Under the pieces are notes generated by a model. It saw nothing but the letters and a program-made list of their open reading frames with translations, had not been told where the DNA came from and ran no database searches. Position numbers and translations under genes: made by a program. DNA of 17,160 bases from an uncultured Collinsella sp. (lineage in GTDB: Bacteria > Actinomycetota > Coriobacteriia > Coriobacteriales > Coriobacteriaceae). Where the stretch lies: positions 1 to 17,160 of the forward strand of contig CABUUD010000032.1 of assembly GCA_902494585.1 (NCBI GenBank), given 5' to 3'. Positions 1-6,412 of the stretch are shown here, piece by piece (within the stretch, counting starts at the first letter, position 1; each line of letters starts with the position of its first letter).

Positions 1-1146
1 AGCCTTAAATATCAGCTTTTGGATACCGATACCCGCGAGGTTTTCGCCAAGGGCAACTGTGAGCGTATCGGATCGGACATGGGCATCTTTGGCCACTCCG
101 AGAACGGTGGTGCCAAGCAGACCGAGGAGATTCCTTTTCCCGATCATCGCAGCGCCATTGCGCGCGTGCTCGAGGAGCTCGAGAAGACCGACTTTACGAT
201 CGATGGCATCGGCCACCGTATCGTTCAGGGCGGCTGGCACTTCGATGATTCCGCAGTCGTCGACGACGAGGTCATGGCTAAGATCCTTGAGGTGGCGCCG
301 CTTGCCCCGCTGCACAATTACGGCGAGGCAGCGGCGATCGAGTATTGCCGTGAGAAGTATCCGGAGCTGCCCAACGTGGCCGTCTTCGACACCTCGTTCC
401 ACATGACCATGCCCGAGGTCGCCTACACCTACGCGCTGCCCAAGGACGTGTGCGACAAGTACCACGTGCGCAAGTACGGCGCGCACGGTACGAGCCACCG
501 TTACGAGTGGATGATGGCCAAGGAGATCCTGGGCTCGCGCTGCCACCGTCTGCTTTCGTGCCATCTGGGCAACGGTGCTTCGCTTGCCGCCATTGAGGAC
601 GGCGTGTGCCGCGATACCACGATGGGCCTCACGCCGCTCGACGGCCTGATGATGGGCACCCGTTGCGGTTCCATCGACCCGGCCACTGTGTGCTATCTTC
701 AGCGCGAGGGCGGCTACAGCTACCAGGAAGTCGACGACATGATGAACAAGCAGTCCGGTCTGCTTGCCATCTCGGGCATCTCAAACGATGCCCGTGACAT
801 CCGTACGCGCGCCTCTGAGGGTGACGAGCGCTGCCTGCTCGCCTTCGATATGTTCGCCTACAAGGCCATGCAGCAGGCCGGTTCCATGATCGCCTCCATG
901 GCGGGCGTGGATACCATCACCTTTACCGCCGGCATCGGCGAGAACGACTGGTCGATCCGCAAGGCCTTCTGCGACTGCTTTGAGTGGTTGGGCGTGCGCA
1001 TCGACAACAACAAGAACCGCGAGGCCGTGGGCAACGGTCCGCAGGTCATCAGCGCCGCCGGCTCTTCCGTCACAGTCATGGTCATCCCCACCGACGAGGA
1101 ATACATGATCGCCCACGACGTCGAGCGTCTGACCAAGAACAACTAA
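1..1146 (+). CDS. ackA: Acetate kinase, 5' end outside window
   Basis: Makes acetate and ATP from acetyl phosphate and ADP in the cytoplasm, the ATP-yielding last step of the Pta-AckA route. The frame is open from base 1, which reads SLKYQLLDTDTREVF. This is the tail of the family N-terminal motif NAGSSSLKYQ, so only about ten codons are missing. A TTG at 19 could be mistaken for a start but is internal. Family landmarks follow in order: VFDTSFHMTMP, YGAHGTSHRY (substrate histidine), HLGNGAS, TRCGSIDPA, ISGISNDARDIR and the nucleotide-binding FTAGIGEN. The visible 381 residues plus the missing start match the usual 395-400. A clear intrinsic terminator follows. The partner gene pta lies next to it but on the other strand, which is not the common same-strand pta-ackA operon. 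Identification is secure. Confidence 0.97.
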   Translation, partial: SLKYQLLDTDTREVFAKGNCERIGSDMGIFGHSENGGAKQTEEIPFPDHRSAIARVLEELEKTDFTIDGIGHRIVQGGWHFDDSAVVDDEVMAKILEVAPLAPLHNYGEAAAIEYCREKYPELPNVAVFDTSFHMTMPEVAYTYALPKDVCDKYHVRKYGAHGTSHRYEWMMAKEILGSRCHRLLSCHLGNGASLAAIEDGVCRDTTMGLTPLDGLMMGTRCGSIDPATVCYLQREGGYSYQEVDDMMNKQSGLLAISGISNDARDIRTRASEGDERCLLAFDMFAYKAMQQAGSMIASMAGVDTITFTAGIGENDWSIRKAFCDCFEWLGVRIDNNKNREAVGNGPQVISAAGSSVTVMVIPTDEEYMIAHDVERLTKNN

Positions 1147-1172
1147 CGCGCGCATTTGCAAGTAAACGACAG

Positions 1173-1204
1173 GCCTCCAGAGCAACAGCTCCGGAGGCTT
1201 TTTT
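1173..1204 (+). terminator. Intrinsic terminator of ackA
   Basis: An 11-bp stem with one mismatch (1173-1183 with 1188-1198) closes a 4-nt loop AACA and is followed by six T residues (1199-1204). It starts 26 nt after the ackA stop codon. This is a textbook rho-independent terminator and contrasts with the U-less nested hairpins elsewhere in the window. Confidence 0.9.
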
Positions 1205-1353
1205 ACTAGTAGGCGGAAATTCCAGTCCCAAAGTGATCGTCACCAGCAACGCCTGCTCTTTCAGCAACGACACCCATTCGTTCAGGATTCTCAGCCCCAG
1301 CTCGTAGCCAAGCCGCCGTCCGCCCCAGATCCCCTGAGCACCACGTGGCGGCA
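1205..1353. other. Gene-free spacer between ackA terminator and hairpin element
   Basis: No start codon with a ribosome site and no recognisable protein. The part 1304-1338 resembles, on the plus strand, the minus-strand coding end of pta (about 26 of 37 aligned columns by eye, sharing GCCGTCC, CAGAT and CTGAG). It could therefore be a decayed mirror copy of that gene end. The similarity is suggestive only. Confidence 0.35.
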
Positions 1354-1480
1354 GGGACCCTACAGGGTAAAGCTCTGAAAACTTTCCGCAGGACGCATGA
1401 AACCCCCGCCGCACGAAGTGCGCAGCGGGGGTTTCATGCATGTCCGAGGACGTTTTCAGAGCTTTACCCTGTAGGGCCCC
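1354..1480 (-). repeat. Nested hairpin element H1, 3' of pta
   Basis: Outer arms of 29 nt (1354-1382 and 1452-1480) pair with a single mismatch. Between them is a 69-nt core with its own hairpin: 1395-1409 pairs with 1425-1439, 1410-1414 pairs with 1418-1422, and GGAC/GTCC (1391-1394, 1442-1445) extends the stem across a 2-nt bulge. Read on the minus strand, the core begins GTCCT and ends TGCGGAAA, motifs shared with the two elements at 4967-5298. It starts 15 nt after the pta stop. There is no U-tract, so it is not a classical terminator. It might still end transcription, protect the 3' end, or be a DNA site. Confidence 0.85.
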
Positions 1481-1495
1481 GAGGGGATAAGTCCG

Positions 1496-2476
1496 CTACT
1501 CAGCCATCTGAGCCTGGACGGCGGTGATGGCCACGACACCCACGATGTCGTCGGCAGAGCAGCCGCGCGACAGGTCGTTGACCGGCTTGGCGATGCCCTG
1601 CAGGATGGGGCCGTAGGCGTCGGCGCCGGCGAAGCGCTGGACCAGCTTGTAGCCGATGTTGCCTGCCTCGAGGTCGGGGAACACGAGCACGTTGGCCTTA
1701 CCAGCGACGGAGGAGCCGGGAGCCTTGAGCTGGGCGACGGTGGGGACGATAGCGGCATCGAGCTGCAGGTCGCCGTCGATGGCGAGCTCGGGAGCCTTCT
1801 CCTTGCAGAACTTCACGGCCTCTTGGACCTTCTTGGCGACCTCGCCGCCGGCGGAGCCCATGGTGGAGTAGGAGAGCATGGCCACGTGCGGCTCAACGTT
1901 GCCCATGAAGGTGGACCAGGAGTGAGCGGAGGCGATGGCGATCTCGGAGAGTTCGTCGGAGGACGGGTTGATGTTGAGACCACAGTCGGCGAAGATCAGC
2001 GTGCCGTCGGTGCCGAACTGCGGGGTGTCGGTGCACATCACGAAGAAGGCCGAGACCAGCTTGGTGCCCGGGGCGGTCTTGAGGATCTGCAGCGCGGGGC
2101 GCAGGGTGTCGGCGGTGGAGTGGCAGGCGCCGGAGACCAGGCCGTCGGCATCGCCCATCTTGACCATCATGGTGCCAAAGTAGGTGGCGTCCATCACCTG
2201 GGCGCGAGCCTGCTCGATGGTGACGCCCTTCTTGGCGCGGAGCTCGGCAAACTTCTGTGCGTACTCCTCGTGCTTCTCGGCATTGCGTGGGTCGATAACG
2301 GTGGCGCCGGGAACGTTGATCTCGTCGGGGTTGCCCAGGATGACGATCTTTGCCAGGCCCTCCTCGATGATTTTGGTGGCCGCGACGATAGTGCGCGGAT
2401 CCTCGCCCTCGGGCAGGACGATCGTCTTAAGGTCGGCCTTGGCGGCAGACTTCATACGGTTTAGGAAATCACTCAT
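1496..2476 (-). CDS. pta: Phosphate acetyltransferase
   Basis: Transfers the acetyl group of acetyl-CoA to phosphate, giving the acetyl phosphate used by AckA, in the cytoplasm. The 326-residue protein is the short, single-domain Pta form, without the extra N-terminal regulatory domain of the enterobacterial enzyme. Typical stretches are KTIVLPEGEDPRTI near the start, GLVSGACHSTADTLRPAL, IFADCGLNINPSSDEL, the GPILQGIAKPVNDLSRGCS block and the C-terminal DIVGVVAITAVQAQ. The start is fixed by AAGGAG five bases before the ATG. The gene converges on ackA. Its leader holds an 8-10-bp hairpin (2529-2551). A nested hairpin lies just after the stop. Confidence 0.96.
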   Translation of the reverse strand: MSDFLNRMKSAAKADLKTIVLPEGEDPRTIVAATKIIEEGLAKIVILGNPDEINVPGATVIDPRNAEKHEEYAQKFAELRAKKGVTIEQARAQVMDATYFGTMMVKMGDADGLVSGACHSTADTLRPALQILKTAPGTKLVSAFFVMCTDTPQFGTDGTLIFADCGLNINPSSDELSEIAIASAHSWSTFMGNVEPHVAMLSYSTMGSAGGEVAKKVQEAVKFCKEKAPELAIDGDLQLDAAIVPTVAQLKAPGSSVAGKANVLVFPDLEAGNIGYKLVQRFAGADAYGPILQGIAKPVNDLSRGCSADDIVGVVAITAVQAQMAE

Positions 2477-2528
2477 GTTACTCCTTACAAGCGTTTCGCT
2501 AAGCTCCAGGCGCCCGGCTGTTCACGAA

Positions 2529-2551
2529 TAAACCCGCTGCTAGCGGGTTTA
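2529..2551 (-). promoter_or_regulatory. Hairpin in pta leader
   Basis: AAACCCGC and GCGGGTTT (2530-2537, 2543-2550) pair around a 5-nt loop, extended by one T-A pair. It lies 53-75 nt upstream of the pta start, probably within the transcribed leader. It could be an attenuator, a stability element or an operator. No U-tract follows on the minus strand, so plain termination is unlikely. Confidence 0.5.
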
Positions 2552-2603
2552 CCTTTCAATTATGTACGCCGCGGTGCTTGAGCTTTCCTTGTGTGGCAAG
2601 CTC

Positions 2604-2629
2604 ATTATAGGACGCATTAGCGCTATAAT
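2604..2629. promoter_or_regulatory. Divergent pta / glf promoter region
   Basis: Two perfect -10 hexamers, TATAAT, lie close together on opposite strands: plus strand 2624-2629, reading toward glf, and minus strand 2604-2609, reading toward pta. Neither has a good -35 box at 16-18 nt, so activators or other sigma contacts may be needed. The position between two divergent genes fits. The exact assignment is inference. Confidence 0.45.
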
Positions 2630-2645
2630 CGCTCTGATAAATATG

Positions 2646-2693
2646 TCTCGAAGAATGTTCGAGAAAAGCCCAGCTAACGAGCCCGTGGCTTTT
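2646..2693 (+). promoter_or_regulatory. Two tandem hairpins in glf leader
   Basis: TCTCGAA/TTCGAGA (2646-2652, 2658-2664) has a 5-nt loop. AAAAGCC/GGCTTTT (2664-2670, 2687-2693) has a 16-nt loop and ends just before the AAGGAG ribosome site at 2697. The second ends in TTTT, so a weak attenuator is possible. No known riboswitch class was recognised. Confidence 0.35.
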
Positions 2694-2707
2694 GACAAGG
2701 AGTATCG

Positions 2708-3910
2708 ATGCAGATTACCTCAGGCCTGCCTGAAGGCTTTAACGCCGGTGCATACGACATGATTGTCGTCGGTGCCGGATATGCCGGTGCCGTTTGTGCC
2801 CGCCGTCTTGCCGAGACCATCGGCTATCGTGTTGCCGTTCTGGAGCGCCGTAGCCACATTGCGGGTAACGCCTACGACTGCGCTGATGAGGCCGGAATCC
2901 TGGTCCACGAGTATGGTCCGCACATCTACCATACCTTTAATGAGCGCGTCCACAATTTCCTGTCGCGCTTTACCAAGTGGACGGACTACCAGCACAAGGT
3001 GCTTGCCAACATCAACGGCACCCTCATGCCCGTGCCTTTTAACCACGCGAGCCTCAAGCTCGCCTTTGGCGACGAGCGCGGCGAGGAGCTGTATCAGAAG
3101 CTCGTGGAGACCTTTGGCAAGGACGTCAAGGTGCCCATCATGGAGCTGCGCAAGAAGAACGACCCGGATCTTGCCGAGGTCGCCGATTACGTCTACGAGA
3201 ACGTCTTTTTGCATTACACCATGAAGCAGTGGGGCCAGACGCCCGACCAGATCGATCCCTCGATCACCGGTCGCGTTCCCGTCTTTGTGGGCGACGATGA
3301 CCGCTACTTCCCGCAGGCTCCCTTCCAGGGCATGCCGCAGGACGGCTATACCGCGCTGTTCGAGCATATGCTCGACCACGATCTGATTGATGTGTTCTGC
3401 GACGTTGACGCCCGCGACCTCTTCGAGATCGACGAGACCACCGTCAAGATCGACGGCAAGGTCTATGGCGGCGAGATCGTCTACACCGGTCCGCTCGACG
3501 AGCTGTTCAACCTCGACTTGGGCGCTCTGCCGTACCGTACGCTCGACATGAAGTTCGAGACGCTCGATATGGACCAGTTCCAGCCCGTGGGCACCGTCAA
3601 CTACACCACGAGCGAGGATTACACGCGTATCACCGAGTTCAAGAACATGACTGGCCAGGTCCTGCCCGGCAAGACCACCATCATGAAGGAGTATTCCAAG
3701 GCCTATACGCCCGGCTCGGGCGAGACGCCCTATTACGCCATTCTGGAGCCCGAGAACCGTGAGCTCTATGAGCGCTATCTTGAGCGCGTCCAAAACCTGA
3801 CGAACTTCCACCCGGTGGGTCGCCTGGCCGAGTATCGTTACTACGATATGGATGCCGTGACCAACTCCGCCCTCGATCTTTCGGATGAGATTATCGCCTG
3901 CCATGCATAA
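2708..3910 (+). CDS. glf: UDP-galactopyranose mutase
   Basis: Flavoenzyme converting UDP-galactopyranose to UDP-galactofuranose, the donor for galactofuranose in surface glycans. It acts in the cytoplasm. The 400-residue protein has the FAD-binding motif VVGAGYAGAV (residues 20-29), then the family signature ERRSHIAGNAYD (46-57) and VHEYGPHIYHT (66-76). YTGPLDELFNLDLGALPYRTL and the C-terminal GRLAEYRYYDMD, which contribute to the active site in this family, are also present. AAGGAG five bases before the ATG supports this start, leaving about 16 residues before the flavin fold. The later ATG at 2759 has no ribosome site. The downstream glycosyltransferase overlaps the stop codon, so the two are one transcription unit. 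Confidence 0.96.
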   Translation: MQITSGLPEGFNAGAYDMIVVGAGYAGAVCARRLAETIGYRVAVLERRSHIAGNAYDCADEAGILVHEYGPHIYHTFNERVHNFLSRFTKWTDYQHKVLANINGTLMPVPFNHASLKLAFGDERGEELYQKLVETFGKDVKVPIMELRKKNDPDLAEVADYVYENVFLHYTMKQWGQTPDQIDPSITGRVPVFVGDDDRYFPQAPFQGMPQDGYTALFEHMLDHDLIDVFCDVDARDLFEIDETTVKIDGKVYGGEIVYTGPLDELFNLDLGALPYRTLDMKFETLDMDQFQPVGTVNYTTSEDYTRITEFKNMTGQVLPGKTTIMKEYSKAYTPGSGETPYYAILEPENRELYERYLERVQNLTNFHPVGRLAEYRYYDMDAVTNSALDLSDEIIACHA

Positions 3911-4934
3911 AGTCATATCATTCGGTATTCCCTCGTATAACGCCGCCAAGGACATGGACCATTGCATCACCTCCATTCTGGAGGGGAGCAATTACGCCAC
4001 CGATATCGAGATCATCATCGTTGATGACGGTTCCAAGGACGAGACGGCGGCCAAGGCCGATGAGTGGGAGACGCGTTACCCCGGAATCATCCGCGCGGTG
4101 CATCAGGAGAACGGCGGCCACGGCATTGCCGTCCTTTCGGGCTTGCGCGAGGCACAGGGCACCTACTACAAAGTTGTCGACTCGGACGACTGGCTCGATG
4201 GCGCAGCCCTGTCGACCATGCTTTCGATCCTTCGCGGTTTTGAGGAGCGCGACCAGCGCGTCGACCTCTTTATCTCGAACTATGTGTACGAGAAGGTTTA
4301 CGAGGGTACGCACACCGCTATTGGCTACAAGTTTGCCCTGCCGCGAAAAAAGATCTTTACCTGGGACCAGATTGGTCATTTCCGTCTGGACCAGAATCTG
4401 CTCATGCACAGCCTGTGCTATCGCACGGATGTGCTGCGCGCGTCCAATCTGCCTATGCCGCCGCACACGTTCTATGTAGACAACATCTACGCCTACGTGC
4501 CGCTACCGCGCTGCAAGACCATGTACTACGCCGACATCGACCTCTACCGCTACTTTATCGGCCGTGAGGGCCAAAGCGTCAACGAGGCCACGATGGTCAA
4601 GCGTCTGGACCAACAGTTTCGCGTGACGCGCATCATGATGGAGTCGTTCCACCTGTACAGCGATGTCGAGTCGTCGCGTCTGCGCTCGTACATGATGGGC
4701 TATTTCACCATGATGATGGCGATTTGCTCGGTGCTCACTAAGCTTTCCGACGAGGATTGTGCCGACGAGCGCCTGAAGACGTTGTGGAGTGATTTGAAGG
4801 CCTACGACGAGCGCATGTATCGTCGTGCCCGCTACGGCGTGGTCGGCTTCTTCACCAATCTGCGCGGTCGTGCCGGTGACAAAACCACACTCGGCCTATA
4901 CCGTCTTGCCTCAAAGATCTTCAAATTCAACTAG
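3903..4934 (+). CDS. Family 2 glycosyltransferase
   Basis: Probably adds a sugar to a cell-surface glycan or its lipid-linked precursor on the inner side of the membrane. Being coupled to glf, a galactofuranosyl acceptor reaction is plausible but not shown. The 343-residue protein has the GT-A fold signals ISFGIPSYNAA at the start, VDDGS (40-44) for nucleotide binding and DSDDWLDG (93-100) holding the metal-binding acidic motif. No transmembrane segment is evident. The ATG at 3903 overlaps the glf stop by 8 nt (ATGCATAA), pointing to translational coupling. An in-frame ATG at 3885 would add six residues and has no better ribosome site. The last codons (LYRLASKIFKFN) reappear inverted at 5102-5158. 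Confidence 0.88.
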   Translation: MHKVISFGIPSYNAAKDMDHCITSILEGSNYATDIEIIIVDDGSKDETAAKADEWETRYPGIIRAVHQENGGHGIAVLSGLREAQGTYYKVVDSDDWLDGAALSTMLSILRGFEERDQRVDLFISNYVYEKVYEGTHTAIGYKFALPRKKIFTWDQIGHFRLDQNLLMHSLCYRTDVLRASNLPMPPHTFYVDNIYAYVPLPRCKTMYYADIDLYRYFIGREGQSVNEATMVKRLDQQFRVTRIMMESFHLYSDVESSRLRSYMMGYFTMMMAICSVLTKLSDEDCADERLKTLWSDLKAYDERMYRRARYGVVGFFTNLRGRAGDKTTLGLYRLASKIFKFN

Positions 4935-4966
4935 CTGCTGAGTAATCGCTGCTGATAGGTTGACTG

Positions 4967-5076
4967 GGCCCCTTGGCCTTTAGTTTGCTACTGCGAACAG
5001 TCCTGCTCGCACGGAAAGCACATTTAGTGCTTTCCGGCTCGTGCGGAACTTGTATCAAACTAAAGGCCAAGGGGCC
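4967..5076 (+). repeat. Nested hairpin element H2, 3' of glycosyltransferase
   Basis: Outer arms of 21 nt (4967-4987 and 5056-5076) pair perfectly. The 68-nt core (4988-5055) contains ACAGTCCT, then an inner hairpin with stem 5013-5021/5027-5035 and loop ATTTA, continued by CGCAC/GTGCG (5008-5012, 5041-5045) across a one-sided 5-nt bulge, then TGCGGAACT. The core aligns along its length with the reverse complement of H3. It lies 32 nt after the glycosyltransferase stop, in the sense orientation of that gene. No U-tract follows. Confidence 0.87.
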
Positions 5077-5101
5077 TCTGCTATAAGAATCGATTGTCAG
5101 G

Positions 5102-5158
5102 TTATTTGAATTTGAAGATCTTCGAAGCGCGGTACACAGGGGCCTGGGCTGAAAAGAA
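5102..5158 (-). pseudogene. Leftover C-terminus of a second glycosyltransferase
   Basis: On the minus strand an open stretch of 18 codons ends VYRASKIFKFK-stop. It matches the end of the adjacent intact glycosyltransferase, LYRLASKIFKFN-stop, with one missing codon. At DNA level 17 bases are identical in inverted orientation (4914-4930 against 5106-5122). A stop codon lies just upstream, so nothing longer remains. It is either the remnant of a deleted paralogue or the product of an inverted duplication of the gene end. The same pairing could also give the RNA a very long-range outer stem around H2. Confidence 0.6.
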
Positions 5159-5169
5159 TTAGGTTGGAA

Positions 5170-5298
5170 GTCGGTCGGAGGCGGGCGGGCATTACGTTTG
5201 TCGCGAGTTCCGCATGCAAAGAAGGCCACTTAATGTGGCCTTCGTCTTGCATAGGACTGTAGAGCAGCAAACGTAATGCCCGCCCGTCTCCGACCGAC
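5170..5298 (-). repeat. Nested hairpin element H3, 3' of P1 hydrolase
   Basis: Outer arms of 31 nt (5170-5200 and 5268-5298) pair with one mismatch. The 67-nt core has an inner hairpin (5221-5229 with 5235-5243, 5-nt loop, plus ATGCAA/TTGCAT at 5214-5219 and 5247-5252). Read on the minus strand it gives ACAGTCCT, then CACATTAAGTG at the tip, then TGCGGAACT. H2 has the same order, with CACATTTAGTG at its tip. It begins about 11 nt after the stop of the minus-strand hydrolase gene. The outer-arm sequences of H1, H2 and H3 are unrelated. Confidence 0.87.
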
Positions 5299-5309
5299 GG
5301 TCGAGTGGA

Positions 5310-6311
5310 CTACTTCGCGGCGCCGGGGATGCTGTGGGAGGTTTTGGCGGTTTTGGCTCCGTTTACGATGGCGTTTTGCAAAGTCCTTACGGCGAGCATG
5401 CCCAGCAGGTCTAGGGGAACGGCGGCACTTGCCTGGGCGCCCAGTTTGCCGCTGGCGAGGGTGTAGATGGTGTCGCCGTCGTTGGTGGTGTGCGTGGGAC
5501 GGATGGCGTGTGCGTAGGCGTCTGCGGCCATCTGGGAGACCTTGGTGGCTTGTGCCTTAGTGAGTTCCACGTTGGTGACGATGCAGCTGATGGTGGTGTT
5601 GGTGCGGTCGAGCGGCATCTGCATGGATCCGGCGGCGGCAAAGGCTGCGAGTTCCATGTCGACGATCTGGTCGCTATCGGCTGCGGCGCGCATACCGGCA
5701 ACCCACTCGCCGGTGAAGGGGTCGACAACGTTGCCGCAGGCGTTGACCGAGACCACGGCGCCCACCTTGATGGGGCCGAGTGCCACGGCAGCAGCTCCAA
5801 GGCCGGCCTTCATGCAGGTGGCAGGCCCCATGAGCTTACCCACGGTGGCGCCCGTGCCGGCGCCTACGTTGCCCTGTTCGAGCTTGGTGGGGGTGTGGTC
5901 GAGTGCTTCGCGCACGGCGGCGATACCGGCCTCAATGTCGGGGCGCACGGTGGGGTCGCCAAAGGCAAGATCGAAGATACAGCTGGAGCACACGATAGGC
6001 ACCTGCGTGGGACCGACGGGAAGGCCGATGCCGCGGCTCTCAAGCTCGCGGGCCACGCCGCTTGCGGCTTCGAGGCCAAAGGCCGATCCGCCCGAAAGGC
6101 AGACGGCGTGGACCTTGTCGACGGTGTTCTCGGGTCGCAGCAGGTCGGTTTCGCGCGATGCTGGAGCACCGCCGCGAACGTCAACGCCGCCGGTGGCACC
6201 CTCGGGCGCCACGATTACGGTGCAACCGGTGCCGGCCTCCTCGTCCGTATAGTTGCCATAGCAAAAGCCATCGACATCGCAGACGTCAATGGCCTCGAGC
6301 AGTGTATCCAT
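5310..6311 (-). CDS. P1 family (S58) N-terminal-nucleophile hydrolase
   Basis: Member of the DmpA/BapA/NylC family of self-cleaving aminopeptidases and amidases. The natural substrate is unknown. The 333 residues show family blocks: AGTGCTVIVAPEGATGGVDVRGGAPASRE split around residues 26-54, VHAVCLSGGSAFGLEAASGV (68-87), GNVGAGTGATVGK (147-159) and VNACGNVVDPFTGEW. The segment RTNTTISCIVTN (236-247) fits the NylC-type self-cleavage site, so I predict cleavage between Asn238 and Thr239, with Thr239 as nucleophile of the small chain. No signal peptide, so probably cytoplasmic. AGGAG lies seven bases before the ATG. It follows maf after about 100 nt, possibly co-transcribed. A nested hairpin follows its stop. 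Confidence 0.88.
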   Translation of the reverse strand: MDTLLEAIDVCDVDGFCYGNYTDEEAGTGCTVIVAPEGATGGVDVRGGAPASRETDLLRPENTVDKVHAVCLSGGSAFGLEAASGVARELESRGIGLPVGPTQVPIVCSSCIFDLAFGDPTVRPDIEAGIAAVREALDHTPTKLEQGNVGAGTGATVGKLMGPATCMKAGLGAAAVALGPIKVGAVVSVNACGNVVDPFTGEWVAGMRAAADSDQIVDMELAAFAAAGSMQMPLDRTNTTISCIVTNVELTKAQATKVSQMAADAYAHAIRPTHTTNDGDTIYTLASGKLGAQASAAVPLDLLGMLAVRTLQNAIVNGAKTAKTSHSIPGAAK

Positions 6312-6381
6312 GTTTAACTCCTATCGGTTTTCCGCCGCGCCTTGTGCCCGGTCGGGATCCGTACGGTACGCCAAAATTGTA

Positions 6382-6404
6382 GGCGCCGGGGGATACCCAG
6401 CGCC
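6382..6404 (-). terminator. Possible weak terminator after maf
   Basis: GGCGC/GCGCC (6382-6386, 6400-6404) with an inner GGG/CCC forms a small hairpin. On the minus strand it is followed by TACAATTTTGG. The T-run is short and interrupted, so partial readthrough into the hydrolase gene is likely. TACAAT could alternatively be a -10 box for the hydrolase, but I see no matching -35. Confidence 0.3.
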
Positions 6405-6412
6405 AGATGCAA

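Noticed and set aside
1082..1441. Minus-strand open frame of 119 codons over the ackA end and hairpin H1
   Set aside because: Runs through the ackA terminator and a hairpin arm, has no ribosome site and no recognised protein.
2720..3991. Minus-strand open frame of 423 codons opposite glf
   Set aside because: Antisense shadow of a clear glf gene, with Val/Leu/Gly/His-rich composition and no motif.
4967..5298. H2 and H3 as ordinary bidirectional intrinsic terminators
   Set aside because: No U-tract follows either arm on either strand, and the conserved asymmetric core is not explained by a simple terminator stem.
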